Assembly (NCBI GenBank): GCA_963843285.1
Contig: CAWJJO010000020.1
Span: 280,434 to 344,433, forward strand
Direction: 5' to 3'
Source: CAZDDB01 sp963843285
GTDB lineage: Bacteria > Acidobacteriota > HRBIN11 > JAKEFK01
Length of the DNA: 64,000 nucleotides
In this document: piece by piece, positions 1 to 8,464 of the stretch
How the letters are laid out: every line of letters starts with the position of its first letter
How positions within the stretch are numbered: the first letter of the stretch is position 1
Made by a program: the position numbers and the translations under genes
Notes under the pieces: model-generated
The model's database searches: none
Seen by the model: the letters and a program-made list of their open reading frames with translations, nothing else
What the model was told of the DNA's origin: nothing

Positions 1-11
1 TTTGTTGATTC

Positions 12-659
12 TCATCGCGCCTCCTCAAACAAAAATCGGTCAAAATCCATTACTGAGGTAAAAGTATAGTCAGGGAACACCAAAAGGTCATTCTTGACCG
101 GGTAGACACCCCATTGCGCCAGAACAGCTACCGCGCCCGCTCCCTTTCCCGCGGCAACATCCGAAGACGCATCACCGGCGACGATCGTTTCCTGAGATGG
201 AATTCGCATTTGGCGCATCGCCATCAATACACCTTCAGGATCCGGTTTCGGATGAGCGACAAGATCCCCGGTAATCAGGACATCAAAGAGTTCCAGGATT
301 CCGGCATGCTGAAGACAGAACCTCGAGCTTTTCATGCTTCCGCCCGTGAAAAGTCCGATTTTGCATCCGCTTGCATTGAGCCTCACCAGCAGATCACGAA
401 TTCCCGCGAAAAGATGGATCTCTGTGATGTGCTCAGTATAATACCGGTAGAAACGATCAAACGCCTCTGCTTTGTGTTCCGGTGCGACAAACGCACCCAT
501 CACTTCCGGTTCCGCCGGACCAAATGCCGCAAACCATTCTTCGTTTGTGGGACGTTTGTCGGTGAACGGTTGGATCCCACAGTTGAAAGATTGAAGAATG
601 AGGGAAAGCGAATCAAACAGCGTCCCATCTCGATCGAAGATGATCCCTTTCCACTTCAT
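12..659 (-). CDS. HAD-superfamily phosphatase (phosphoglycolate phosphatase-like)
   Basis: Probable cytosolic phosphatase of the haloacid dehalogenase superfamily. The N-terminus carries the nucleophile motif FDRDGTLFD, followed by a helical cap region, a Ser/Thr motif region (GLFTGGS), a conserved Lys (HPKPDPEG) and the acidic motif GDASSDVAAG. This is the order seen in phosphoglycolate phosphatase-like enzymes; the substrate cannot be told from sequence. The open frame extends upstream to 719, but that part is encoded by a palindromic repeat, so I start at the ATG at 659 (ATG at 668 is the alternative); neither has a clear ribosome site. It is last in the minus-strand gatC-gatA-M50-scpA series, separated from scpA by the repeat. 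Confidence 0.82.
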   Translation of the reverse strand: MKWKGIIFDRDGTLFDSLSLILQSFNCGIQPFTDKRPTNEEWFAAFGPAEPEVMGAFVAPEHKAEAFDRFYRYYTEHITEIHLFAGIRDLLVRLNASGCKIGLFTGGSMKSSRFCLQHAGILELFDVLITGDLVAHPKPDPEGVLMAMRQMRIPSQETIVAGDASSDVAAGKGAGAVAVLAQWGVYPVKNDLLVFPDYTFTSVMDFDRFLFEEAR

Positions 660-676
660 AGCTTTCATTCGAATGT

Positions 677-748
677 GGAGCCGGCAGGCGTCTCTGCCCG
701 CCGGAACGTGATTTACCACTTGTTGCGGGCACGGAGGCCCGCGGCTCC
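677..748. repeat. Imperfect palindromic repeat, family A
   Basis: An imperfect inverted repeat starts GGAGCCGGCAGGCG and ends CCCGCGGCTCC, with a short central spacer. It belongs to the same family as the elements at 8409, 19023, 44410 and 45908, whose arms read GGAGCGCGGGCGTCCC or close variants. It lies between scpA and the HAD gene and inflates the HAD open frame upstream. Confidence 0.7.
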
Positions 749-763
749 ATAATTTGCGAGAAA

Positions 764-1483
764 TTACTGGCGGTAGATCAGGATGTCGCCAAAGTGCTCT
801 CCCTGGAAAATACGCAGCATGTTCAACCGGATCATTTCCAGGATTGCGAGAAACAAGACGATCATCTCTATCCGCGCATCCAGGTTTCGTGTATATTCCG
901 ACAGGCTGACATGTTCGTGCTTTTCCAGATACTCGCTCAGCTCCTGAATCTTCTGCTTCACCGTAAACTGGTCCGGTTCGATTGCCAGCGCCGCGCGCTT
1001 CTGCGTCTTTTTCAACAACAGGGCAAACGCATGGACAAGATCGTACAGATTCGCTTCCACGAGCTCTTCGCGATCGGCCTCTGGATCATACAGCGGAGGT
1101 CGCGCCCAGTACAGCTCGTTTTCACCTTCCAGACCTTTGAAATGCTGAGCTGCCATCTTGAACTTTTGATACTCAACCAGCTGTTCAACAAGAGGCCTGC
1201 GCAGATCCTCTTCTTCCATCCCTTCTTCGGAAGGTGGTTTCGGAAGTAACATACGGATCTTCAATTCAATCAACTGCACTGCCATCAAAATGAATTCCGC
1301 GGCAAGATTGAGATTGAGTTCCTGCAATAGGTCCAGATGATCCAGATACTGCTGCGTGATGTTCGCAATCGGAATATCATAGATGTTAATCTCATCCTTG
1401 TGGATGAGATACAGCAGCAGATCGAGCGGCCCTTGAAAGACTTCAAGGTCAATGATGTGTTGCGAGGAAGTTGTTTCGGTCAC
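764..1483 (-). CDS. scpA: Segregation and condensation protein A
   Basis: ScpA is the kleisin subunit that bridges SMC heads with ScpB in the bacterial condensin complex. The 239-residue protein has the diagnostic N-terminal stretch VFQGPLDLLLYLIHKDEI, the following IANITQQYLDHL helix, and the C-terminal winged-helix part near IVLFLAILEMIRL. Its length is normal for the family. The start ATG overlaps the stop codon of the upstream M50 protease by four bases (ATGA type), so translation is probably coupled. No scpB is visible in the window; it is often downstream in other genomes, but here a repeat and a HAD gene follow. Confidence 0.95.
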   Translation of the reverse strand: MTETTSSQHIIDLEVFQGPLDLLLYLIHKDEINIYDIPIANITQQYLDHLDLLQELNLNLAAEFILMAVQLIELKIRMLLPKPPSEEGMEEEDLRRPLVEQLVEYQKFKMAAQHFKGLEGENELYWARPPLYDPEADREELVEANLYDLVHAFALLLKKTQKRAALAIEPDQFTVKQKIQELSEYLEKHEHVSLSEYTRNLDARIEMIVLFLAILEMIRLNMLRIFQGEHFGDILIYRQ

Positions 1484-2172
1484 AAAATTCCTTCCAAAGG
1501 AATATCACGAATTCTAAAAATTCCAGCAAAAAAGGATATCACACCCCAGATGAGGGCGCCGAATGCCGGTGTGTAAAACAAAATCAGAAGAATGATGAAT
1601 CCATAGGGGCGAAGTTTTCCATAAGCGTGCGCCCATTCATCCGGCAGCAATCCTTCCAGGACGCCGCTTCCGTCCAGCGGAGGGATTGGTAACATATTAA
1701 ACGCAGCGAGCATCAGATTAACCAGGATTCCCGTTTCAAAGACATAGCAAAACAGAACTGCGACACGATCGGATTCGTTCAATATTCCATCCCGGGAAAC
1801 AAAAAACCAGGCAATGTGCCAGAGTACCGCAAGGAACGCGACCGTGAGAATGTTACTCACCGGGCCGGCGCCGCTTACATACATGCTGTCTCTTCTCGGA
1901 TTTCTAAAATTCATCGGATTCACGGGTGTCGGGCGCGCCCATCCTATGAGCGGAATTCCCGTCAGAAAAACCATGAAAGGGAAGATGACTGTCCCTATAA
2001 TATCGATGTGATTCGCGGGATTCAGCGAGATACGATCCTGGAGCTTTGCAGTCGGATCACCGAATTTCCATGCGGTCCAGGCATGAGAACTCTCGTGCAC
2101 CGATGCAGAAATCAGGAAAAAGGCGTATTGAATCAGGAATTGAACAAAATCGATGGCGTGCAGTGGTCTCAT
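1480..2172 (-). CDS. Site-2 protease family (M50) membrane metallopeptidase
   Basis: A 230-residue polytopic membrane protein of the M50 family. The zinc-binding HExxH motif appears as VHESSHAW near residue 24 and the third ligand region as NMLPIPPLDGSGVLEG near residue 160, both inside hydrophobic segments. These short M50 proteins are common and largely uncharacterised; no PDZ domain is present, so it is not RseP. The gene overlaps gatA upstream and scpA downstream by four bases each, so all three are probably translationally coupled. M50-scpA pairing is widespread in bacteria. Confidence 0.9.
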   Translation of the reverse strand: MRPLHAIDFVQFLIQYAFFLISASVHESSHAWTAWKFGDPTAKLQDRISLNPANHIDIIGTVIFPFMVFLTGIPLIGWARPTPVNPMNFRNPRRDSMYVSGAGPVSNILTVAFLAVLWHIAWFFVSRDGILNESDRVAVLFCYVFETGILVNLMLAAFNMLPIPPLDGSGVLEGLLPDEWAHAYGKLRPYGFIILLILFYTPAFGALIWGVISFFAGIFRIRDIPLEGIL

Positions 2173-3614
2173 GACAATTCCGGCAACTGTATGGGATGCT
2201 CCCTCATATAAAGGGACGCAAGTTGAAACATCCGCGTTTCATCCAGCGAATTCCCAATCACCTGCAAACCGATGGGAAGTTTCGCGGAGCTGAATCCGCA
2301 AGGAATCGAAATCGCAGGAAGCCCGGCAAGATTCAGTGTCACAGTGTAAATATCCGAAAGATACATAGCAAGAGGGTCTTCCACCTTCTCCCCCAACTTG
2401 AATGCAGTAGTCGGTGAAGTTGGAGTACAGATCAAATCCACTTCCTGAAAGGCGCTGCTGAAATCGCGGGCAATCAGACTACGGACGCGGGACGCTTGCA
2501 TGTAATAAGCATCGTAGTAACCCGAGCTCAACGCAAACGTTCCCAGCATGATCCGCCGCTTGACCTCCGCGCCAAATCCTTCCGCGCGAGTTTGTCCGTA
2601 CATGGACCGTAACAATCCATCCCCGCCTTTGCGCAAGCCATATCTCACTCCGTCAAACCGGGACAGGTTCGCAGACGCTTCAGCGGTTGCCACAACATAG
2701 TAGACAGCGATCGCATATTTGGTGTGCGGAAGCGAGATTCTTTTCAACGTAATCTTGCCGGTATTTTCCATCCACCCGAGCGCTTTCTGGACGGCCGCAG
2801 CGACCTCTGGATCGATTCCCTCTCCAAAGTATTCTTCGGGAACTCCGACGCGCAAGGGTTCCATCTTCGGAATCAGGGAAGGATAATCGGGGACCTCCGC
2901 CGAAGAGCAAGTGGAATCGAGGGGATCGGCGCCCGCAATCACCTTCAAGAGCAGCGCGGCGTCTTCCACGGAACGTGCCAGAGGGCCGATGCAATCCAGG
3001 CTGGAACCAAATGCTACTAATCCGTATCTACTAACGCGTCCGTAAGTCGGCTTCAGACCCACCATCCCGCAGAGCGCCGCGGGCTGCCGGACCGATCCTC
3101 CTGTGTCCGAACCGAATCCGCCGAATGCAAAACCGCAGGCTACTGCTGCGGTCGAACCACCCGAGGATCCGCCCGGAGTGCATTCCAGATTCCAGGGATT
3201 TCGGGTCAGCTGGAACGCGGAATTTTCTGTGCTCGATCCCATGGCGAACTCATCGCAGTTGGTCTTGCCCAGGATCACGGCTCCCGCTTGCTTCAAGCGC
3301 AAAACCATTGTCGCATCATACGGCGGAATGTAGCCTTGCAAAATTTTTGAAGAGCAAGTCGTTTCGATTCCTTTCGTAGAGAGATTGTCTTTCAAGACCA
3401 CAGGAACGCCGGCGAGCGGTAAATCCAGATTTGCCTGGGCTGCGGCTGCTGCTTTCAAAGCGCCTTCACGATCCAAACGTAAGAACGCGCCGATCCGTGA
3501 ATCGTACCGATCGATTCGATCCATCTCTGCGCGACAAATGTCCACGGGCGTAACAGATTTTTGCCGGTACGCCCGCAGCAAATCGTGGATCGTTGCTCCC
3601 AGCACATCGTTCAT
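2169..3614 (-). CDS. gatA: Asp-tRNA(Asn)/Glu-tRNA(Gln) amidotransferase subunit A
   Basis: Glutaminase subunit of GatCAB, which releases ammonia from glutamine to amidate misacylated Glu-tRNA(Gln) or Asp-tRNA(Asn). The 481-residue protein has the amidase-signature catalytic triad with normal spacing: Lys75 in PVVLKDN, Ser150 in TPGGSSGGS and nucleophile Ser174 in GSDTGGSVRQPAA. Length is typical of GatA and it is clearly distinct from the exported amidase at 4619. The ATG overlaps the gatC stop codon (ATGA). gatB is not in the window. Confidence 0.96.
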   Translation of the reverse strand: MNDVLGATIHDLLRAYRQKSVTPVDICRAEMDRIDRYDSRIGAFLRLDREGALKAAAAAQANLDLPLAGVPVVLKDNLSTKGIETTCSSKILQGYIPPYDATMVLRLKQAGAVILGKTNCDEFAMGSSTENSAFQLTRNPWNLECTPGGSSGGSTAAVACGFAFGGFGSDTGGSVRQPAALCGMVGLKPTYGRVSRYGLVAFGSSLDCIGPLARSVEDAALLLKVIAGADPLDSTCSSAEVPDYPSLIPKMEPLRVGVPEEYFGEGIDPEVAAAVQKALGWMENTGKITLKRISLPHTKYAIAVYYVVATAEASANLSRFDGVRYGLRKGGDGLLRSMYGQTRAEGFGAEVKRRIMLGTFALSSGYYDAYYMQASRVRSLIARDFSSAFQEVDLICTPTSPTTAFKLGEKVEDPLAMYLSDIYTVTLNLAGLPAISIPCGFSSAKLPIGLQVIGNSLDETRMFQLASLYMREHPIQLPELS

Positions 3615-3895
3615 GGAAGAATCCTGGGAACTCGAAAAAACTGCCGAACATGATCCGGCGCGTTCCGAAGCGCCTCCTCTACCGGCAAGGACGGAACACG
3701 CGCGTCCGGTCTGGTTCGGGAAACAAGAAAACTGCCAAACGAAAATGGCTCCGCGGGTTGTTTCACTTCGCCAAGCTGTTCCACATATTCCAGAATGTCG
3801 CCAAGCTGCCGCGTGAAAAGATCGACTTCACGTTCCTCAAGATCCAGATGCGCAAGCTTTGCTATATGCAAAACCAGTTCGCGGTCGATTTTCAT
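3611..3895 (-). CDS. gatC: Asp-tRNA(Asn)/Glu-tRNA(Gln) amidotransferase subunit C
   Basis: The small 94-residue GatC subunit wraps around GatA and GatB and stabilises the amidotransferase. The N-terminus (VLHIAKLAHLDLEEREV) and the middle (LGDILEYVEQLGEV) match the family pattern, and the region ending DHVRQFF is the usual C-terminal tail. It is the first gene of the coupled minus-strand operon, and its stop overlaps the gatA start by four bases. A promoter is expected between 3896 and the PadR gene, but I see no clear motif there. Confidence 0.93.
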   Translation of the reverse strand: MKIDRELVLHIAKLAHLDLEEREVDLFTRQLGDILEYVEQLGEVKQPAEPFSFGSFLVSRTRPDARVPSLPVEEALRNAPDHVRQFFRVPRILP

Positions 3896-3961
3896 CCCTT
3901 TTCACCAAGGCTGCCATTATATCCCACCGCGTCATTGGTAGTAGCGATTTCAATCGCAGTT

Positions 3962-4480
3962 CTAGGATTTGAGAACTTCCAGTATTTCTTCCCTGGCTTG
4001 AGAAACAATTTTCCGAATTCGTTTCATTTTCTCAGCATTTAATCCGCGAGAATGCATCTTTCCCCTGATGAACTTTTTCAGCTCCGCAAGATCCTCAAAT
4101 AAGTCATTCAAATCCTCAAGCTTGAACGATTTCCAGTGTTCTGCCTGATCCCAAATGCTCTCCACTCTTTGCTTCCGGTTTTTCAGCTCCTCTTTGCCTT
4201 TCTCCGTAATTTCAAAGACGCGTTTTCCGTCTTGCTCCTTGGACTTCACCCAGTCCAGGTCCTCTAGCATCTGCAGCGTTGGATAGACGGTCCCGGCAGA
4301 CGGCGTGTAGAAACCGCAATAGCGGGATTCCAGTTCCTTGATGATCTCATATCCATGACGTGGTTTTTCCATCAGAAGATCCAGAATCAAATACTTGATA
4401 TCCCCGCGCTCGAAACCCTTGAAAAACGGTCCAAATCCTCCCCCAAATTTTGAGTAAAAGCCTCCAAATCGAACCATCAT
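3962..4480 (-). CDS. PadR-family transcriptional regulator
   Basis: A cytoplasmic DNA-binding repressor, about 172 residues. The winged-helix domain is recognisable from LILDLLMEKPRHGYEIIKE, then TPSAGTVYPTLQMLED (recognition helix) and the wing KRVFEITEKGKEEL. The C-terminal half is a charged helical region expected to dimerise. The N-terminus is rich in Gly and Phe, as in many PadR proteins. The open frame begins at a TTG at 4483, but a strong ribosome site (GGAGG at 4484-4488) fits the adjacent ATGs at 4480 or 4477 better. That ribosome site lies inside a perfect inverted repeat, so autorepression is likely. Confidence 0.92.
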   Translation of the reverse strand: MMVRFGGFYSKFGGGFGPFFKGFERGDIKYLILDLLMEKPRHGYEIIKELESRYCGFYTPSAGTVYPTLQMLEDLDWVKSKEQDGKRVFEITEKGKEELKNRKQRVESIWDQAEHWKSFKLEDLNDLFEDLAELKKFIRGKMHSRGLNAEKMKRIRKIVSQAREEILEVLKS

Positions 4481-4486
4481 CAACCT

Positions 4487-4508
4487 CCGATATATAACGA
4501 TATATCGG
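4487..4508. promoter_or_regulatory. Inverted-repeat operator for the PadR regulator
   Basis: CCGATATAT, a four-base spacer AACG, then ATATATCGG form a perfect 9+9 inverted repeat just upstream of the PadR start and overlapping its ribosome site. AT-rich palindromes of this ATATATCG type are usual operators for PadR-family repressors, so this is most likely an autoregulatory site. Assignment is by position and symmetry. Confidence 0.75.
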
Positions 4509-4618
4509 AATATGTTGGGAAGTCAAATTCCAGCGTCACAAAGCCGTAGGATTAGCGCAAGTCGACCTACTGTACGCAGGGGCCATCGCGAGTTGCGGTG
4601 GTAGATCATTCCCAGGAA

Positions 4619-6217
4619 TTAGGCGCTCGGGTTTACGCTTACCAGAAACTGCGGTGCCTTGCGCGCCATCGTAGCCTGCTCAAATGCGTATGCGAATTGA
4701 ATCAGCTTCGGTTCGCTATACGCGGATGCGAAGAACGATAGCCCAACCGGCAATCCATGATCGAAGCCGGCGGGAACAGTAATGTGTGGATAACCGGCCA
4801 CTGCTGAGGCTGAAGAATAGCCGCCTGTAAAGTGATCGCCGTCAATCCAATCTGTAAGCCAGGCCGGTCCTCCTGTTGGCGCGATCAATGCATCGAGTTT
4901 TTTCTGGTGTAGTACGAAGTCAATCCCTTCCTTTCGGGACAAACGATGGTTCTTTTTGAGCGCTTCCAGATACTCTTTGGTAGTTAACGGTCCTTTGGCT
5001 TCCGATTTGATAAGAAGATCCTGTCCGAAATGAGGCATTTCCTTGTCACGGTTCTTTTCGTTGAAATCGATGATCTCCTTCAAGGTCTTAACAGGCGCAT
5101 TCGGACCAAGCCTGGCCAGATAGATATTGAGATCCGTTTTGAATTCGTAAAGGAGAACCTCGAATTCGCTATCATCGAATTGTCCTGCAGTTGGAATCTC
5201 GGCCGGATCTACGACTTCAGCGCCAAGCTTCTTGATTTCCTTGATTAGATCTTCCATCCAAACATCGACGCGATCATTAATGTTGAAAAATTTTCTTGCG
5301 ACACCGATCCGAGCGCCGCGCAAGCCGTCTTTGTTTAGGAACTTTGTGTAATCCGTGAAAGACTTTCCCTGACTCTCATTCGTGACGGAATCGCGTGGAT
5401 CGATGCCCGTAAGGGCGCCCAAAAGAATCGCGGCATCTGTGACAGTCCGTGCCATTGGACCGGCCGTGTCCTGGCTGTGCGCGATGGGAATAATTCCGGC
5501 ACGGCTGATCAAACCAAGAGTCGGTTTGATTCCGACAAGCCCGTTATCGGAAGATGGACAAACGATAGATCCGTCCGTTTCCGTGCCGATGGATGCGGCG
5601 CAAAGACTGGATGCCGTAGCCGCGCCCGATCCCGAGCTGGAGCCGCAGGGATTCCGGTCCAGCGCATATGGGTTTTTCGTCTGCCCTCCACGGCCGCTCC
5701 AGCCACTGGTCGAATGGCTGGACCGAAAATTTGCCCATTCACTTAAATTTGTTTTGCCGAGGATGACCGCTCCAGCTTCACGCAATTTGCGCGCGACAAA
5801 CGAATCCTGAGCAGGAGTTGAGCCGAGTAGCGCGAGTGAACCGGCGGTCGTCATCATTTTATCTGCCGTATCGATATTGTCTTTAATCAAGATTGGAATG
5901 CCGTGAAGTGGGCCGCGCGGCCCCTTTTCCTTTCGCTCTCGATCTAGAACATCCGCGATCGCTGTTGCATCCAGGTTCATTTCGATAATCGAGTTAATGG
6001 CAGGCCCCTGTTTATCGATCTTTTCAATTCTCTGAAGGTACGCATCCGTTAGCCATCGCGACGTAAATTTTCCGGAGCTCATTCCTTCCTGCAGCTGGGA
6101 AATCGTCGCTTCTTCGATTTGGAAATCATCGGCATAACCAAACTTCCGAAACACCGGTTCTGCGGCGATTGTCGCTAAAACGATCGCACTGTTCCGCAAG
6201 AAATCTCTACGCTTCAT
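4619..6217 (-). CDS. Tat-exported amidase (amidase-signature family)
   Basis: A 532-residue amidase predicted to act outside the cytoplasm. The N-terminus has a twin-arginine signal (KRRDFLRNSAIVLATIAAEP). The amidase-signature triad is visible: Lys in PILIKDNIDT, then PCGSSSGSGAATA and the nucleophile region IGTETDGSIVCPSS. The family hydrolyses carboxamides; the actual substrate is unknown. The frame opens at 6235, but the ribosome site AGGAGGAC lies inside that extension and precedes the ATG at 6217, which also starts the Tat signal. It follows the sulfatase/TPR gene by 14 bases. Confidence 0.9.
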   Translation of the reverse strand: MKRRDFLRNSAIVLATIAAEPVFRKFGYADDFQIEEATISQLQEGMSSGKFTSRWLTDAYLQRIEKIDKQGPAINSIIEMNLDATAIADVLDRERKEKGPRGPLHGIPILIKDNIDTADKMMTTAGSLALLGSTPAQDSFVARKLREAGAVILGKTNLSEWANFRSSHSTSGWSGRGGQTKNPYALDRNPCGSSSGSGAATASSLCAASIGTETDGSIVCPSSDNGLVGIKPTLGLISRAGIIPIAHSQDTAGPMARTVTDAAILLGALTGIDPRDSVTNESQGKSFTDYTKFLNKDGLRGARIGVARKFFNINDRVDVWMEDLIKEIKKLGAEVVDPAEIPTAGQFDDSEFEVLLYEFKTDLNIYLARLGPNAPVKTLKEIIDFNEKNRDKEMPHFGQDLLIKSEAKGPLTTKEYLEALKKNHRLSRKEGIDFVLHQKKLDALIAPTGGPAWLTDWIDGDHFTGGYSSASAVAGYPHITVPAGFDHGLPVGLSFFASAYSEPKLIQFAYAFEQATMARKAPQFLVSVNPSA

Positions 6218-6231
6218 TTGGGTTGTCCTCC

Positions 6232-8367
6232 TCATTGAATTGGTTTGAGTTTAGCAAGGGCCTGTGCAGCGTCTACAAACGACGGATCGATCTCAACTGC
6301 CCTTTCCAGGTACGGGATTGCTCGGTCCCCCTCTCCATGGCCGGCGAGAAAAACTCCATAGCGATAGCACGCGGGCGCGCTGCGTGGGAAAAGCTCCAGC
6401 CATTGCTTGAAAATTTCTTCCGTGTCCCGAGAGTTGCCCTGCTTCTGATAAATTGCGGAAAGCGAATAGTACACGTCCTCTGACGGATAACGGAGGCCTG
6501 CAAGTTCCCTCATTTTTTCAACGGCTGCATCGATCCGCCCGGTTGCCAGATACAAACGCGCAAGGGCATACTGAGTTTCGGAATTCTGTGGATCCGATTG
6601 AAGTGAAGTATCGTACGCCAGTTCAGCTTCTTGAAATTTTCCCTGATGCATTTCAATTTCCCCACGCGTAAAGTCCCTCTCACTTTTCGAAACAACAGAT
6701 GCAGGAACCTGGTCCAGAAGCTTGATGGACTCGCTGTGAAGCTCAAGAAGCTCGAGAGTGAAGGCTAAGTCGGTGTAAGCGCGTCCAAAGTATGGATTCA
6801 GCTCGATCGTGCGCGAGTAGGCTTGTCGGGCATCCATCAGCCGGTTCAACTTCGCATAACAGAGTCCTATGTACCAGTACACAACAAAACTATTTTGAAA
6901 GCGGGTTTCTACTTTTTTTAGACTCTCCAGCGCGACTTGATACTGCCCGCGATCGATGGATTCGACGGCCTCGGGAACCAGATGATGAAGCAGAAGATAA
7001 TCATCGATTTTTGATTTCGGATCTACATTTGAGCTGGCATTCAGCATTGCCGCCGGGTTGGCGGCTCCGATATAGCCAAGTGCGGCAAGCTGTTCCAGGC
7101 GCTCCGCATCCAACGAGCCCGTTTTCTGACTTTGCGGTTGTTGCCCCATGGCAACCAGCTTTGCAAGTTGCTCACGCATCTGGCTGACCCGATCCGGTTG
7201 TTCGGCAACAAGGTTGTGAAGCTCTCCCGGATCTTCCTTCAGATTATAGAGCTCCGGCTGCGGCGCTTCGATGTACTTCCAATCGTTGTTTCTGAGCGCT
7301 TTCAATTCGCTCCAGCCGTAATAAAGTTTGGGAGTCATCGATTCCGAATATGCTGCCGGAAGTTCAGTTTTCGTTCCTTCCATCAACCTTCTCAACGTCC
7401 TCCCCTGAACCAAACCTTGCGTTTGAAAATTGAGAAGATCAGCCAGAGTCGGCAACACATCAATTTCCTGAACTTGTTGTTCAACGATTTTTTGTCCGAG
7501 ATGACCTGGCCACGAGAAGATCATTGGAATCTTCATCGTAGCATCATACAGAAAGTATCCGTGATCGTTCTCGCGATGCTCTCCCAGACTTTCGCCGTGA
7601 TCACCCATCAAAACAACTACGGAGTTCCGCAGAAATCCAAGCTGTTCCAATTGATTGAAAAAGATGCCCAGGACATGATCCGTGTACGCAATCTCACCAT
7701 CATAAGGAGATTCAGAATATTCCGATCGAAACAGCTCAGGGGGATTGTAGGGCGTGTGCGGATCGTAAAGATGGATCCAGAGGAACAGAGGATTTCTGCC
7801 GACCGGTAATTTCTGCAACCAATCCAGAGCCTCGGATACAATCTCTTCCGCGCGTCTCTGCGATTCCATTCCGACCACAACAGTCGGCTGATAGCGCGAA
7901 TACCAGTCAAAACCCTGCGCCAGACCGTGACGCCGGTCTAAAATTGCAGAGCCGATAAACGCAGCAGTTGTATATCCCGCCTCCTTCAGATACTCCGCAA
8001 GCGTCCTGACATCAGGGGAGAGAGTGAAGTACGCATTATCGCGCACGCCATGAACGTTCGGATTCAGCCCCGTAAAGATAGAGCTGTGAGAGACCAGCGT
8101 TAAAGGAGTCTGGCAGACGGCATTCCGGAACAGCACGCCGGTTTGAGCCAGACGATCGATGTTGGGTGTCCGGATCCGCGAGTAGCCGTAGGCGCCCAGA
8201 TGATCGGGGCGCAGGGTGTCTATCGTGACCAGCAGCAAATTGGGCCGATCTACTATAGTATTAGTAGGTTGACCGGCATGGTGCGGCTGCTTCCGCAGAA
8301 TGTAGGCGGCCGTGATTCCGATTCCAAGCGCAACAGCCAGGAACTGGAGCAGTCGGATCCGGCGCAT
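6232..8367 (-). CDS. Sulfatase/alkaline-phosphatase-fold protein with C-terminal TPRs
   Basis: A 711-residue exported or membrane-anchored protein: an N-terminal hydrophobic segment, an alkaline-phosphatase-superfamily domain (metal motif DTLRPDHLGAYGY, later GDHGESLGEH), then TPR repeats from about residue 470 to the end. The site that holds formylglycine in true sulfatases (CxPxR) instead reads TPLTLVSH, with Thr in the nucleophile position and no Arg. It therefore cannot be a standard formylglycine sulfatase; a phosphodiesterase or transferase activity is more plausible. It lies between the TonB receptor gene and the Tat amidase, all on the minus strand. Confidence 0.85.
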   Translation of the reverse strand: MRRIRLLQFLAVALGIGITAAYILRKQPHHAGQPTNTIVDRPNLLLVTIDTLRPDHLGAYGYSRIRTPNIDRLAQTGVLFRNAVCQTPLTLVSHSSIFTGLNPNVHGVRDNAYFTLSPDVRTLAEYLKEAGYTTAAFIGSAILDRRHGLAQGFDWYSRYQPTVVVGMESQRRAEEIVSEALDWLQKLPVGRNPLFLWIHLYDPHTPYNPPELFRSEYSESPYDGEIAYTDHVLGIFFNQLEQLGFLRNSVVVLMGDHGESLGEHRENDHGYFLYDATMKIPMIFSWPGHLGQKIVEQQVQEIDVLPTLADLLNFQTQGLVQGRTLRRLMEGTKTELPAAYSESMTPKLYYGWSELKALRNNDWKYIEAPQPELYNLKEDPGELHNLVAEQPDRVSQMREQLAKLVAMGQQPQSQKTGSLDAERLEQLAALGYIGAANPAAMLNASSNVDPKSKIDDYLLLHHLVPEAVESIDRGQYQVALESLKKVETRFQNSFVVYWYIGLCYAKLNRLMDARQAYSRTIELNPYFGRAYTDLAFTLELLELHSESIKLLDQVPASVVSKSERDFTRGEIEMHQGKFQEAELAYDTSLQSDPQNSETQYALARLYLATGRIDAAVEKMRELAGLRYPSEDVYYSLSAIYQKQGNSRDTEEIFKQWLELFPRSAPACYRYGVFLAGHGEGDRAIPYLERAVEIDPSFVDAAQALAKLKPIQ

Positions 8368-8408
8368 ACAAAGAGCTTAGCACAGCACTTCCGCACAGTA
8401 GTCCACAT

Positions 8409-8457
8409 GCAAGCGGGACGCCTGCGGCCCATAATGCAGGCTGGAAGCCTGCGCTCC
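8409..8457. repeat. Palindromic repeat, family A variant
   Basis: GCGGGACGCCTGCGGCCC followed by GCAGGCTGGAAGCCTGCGCTCC-type sequence forms a pair of related hairpins between the TonB receptor stop and the sulfatase/TPR start. It resembles the elements at 44410 and 677. It could act as a processing or termination structure inside the transcript; no U-tract follows. Confidence 0.6.
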
Positions 8458-8464
8458 ATAAAAG

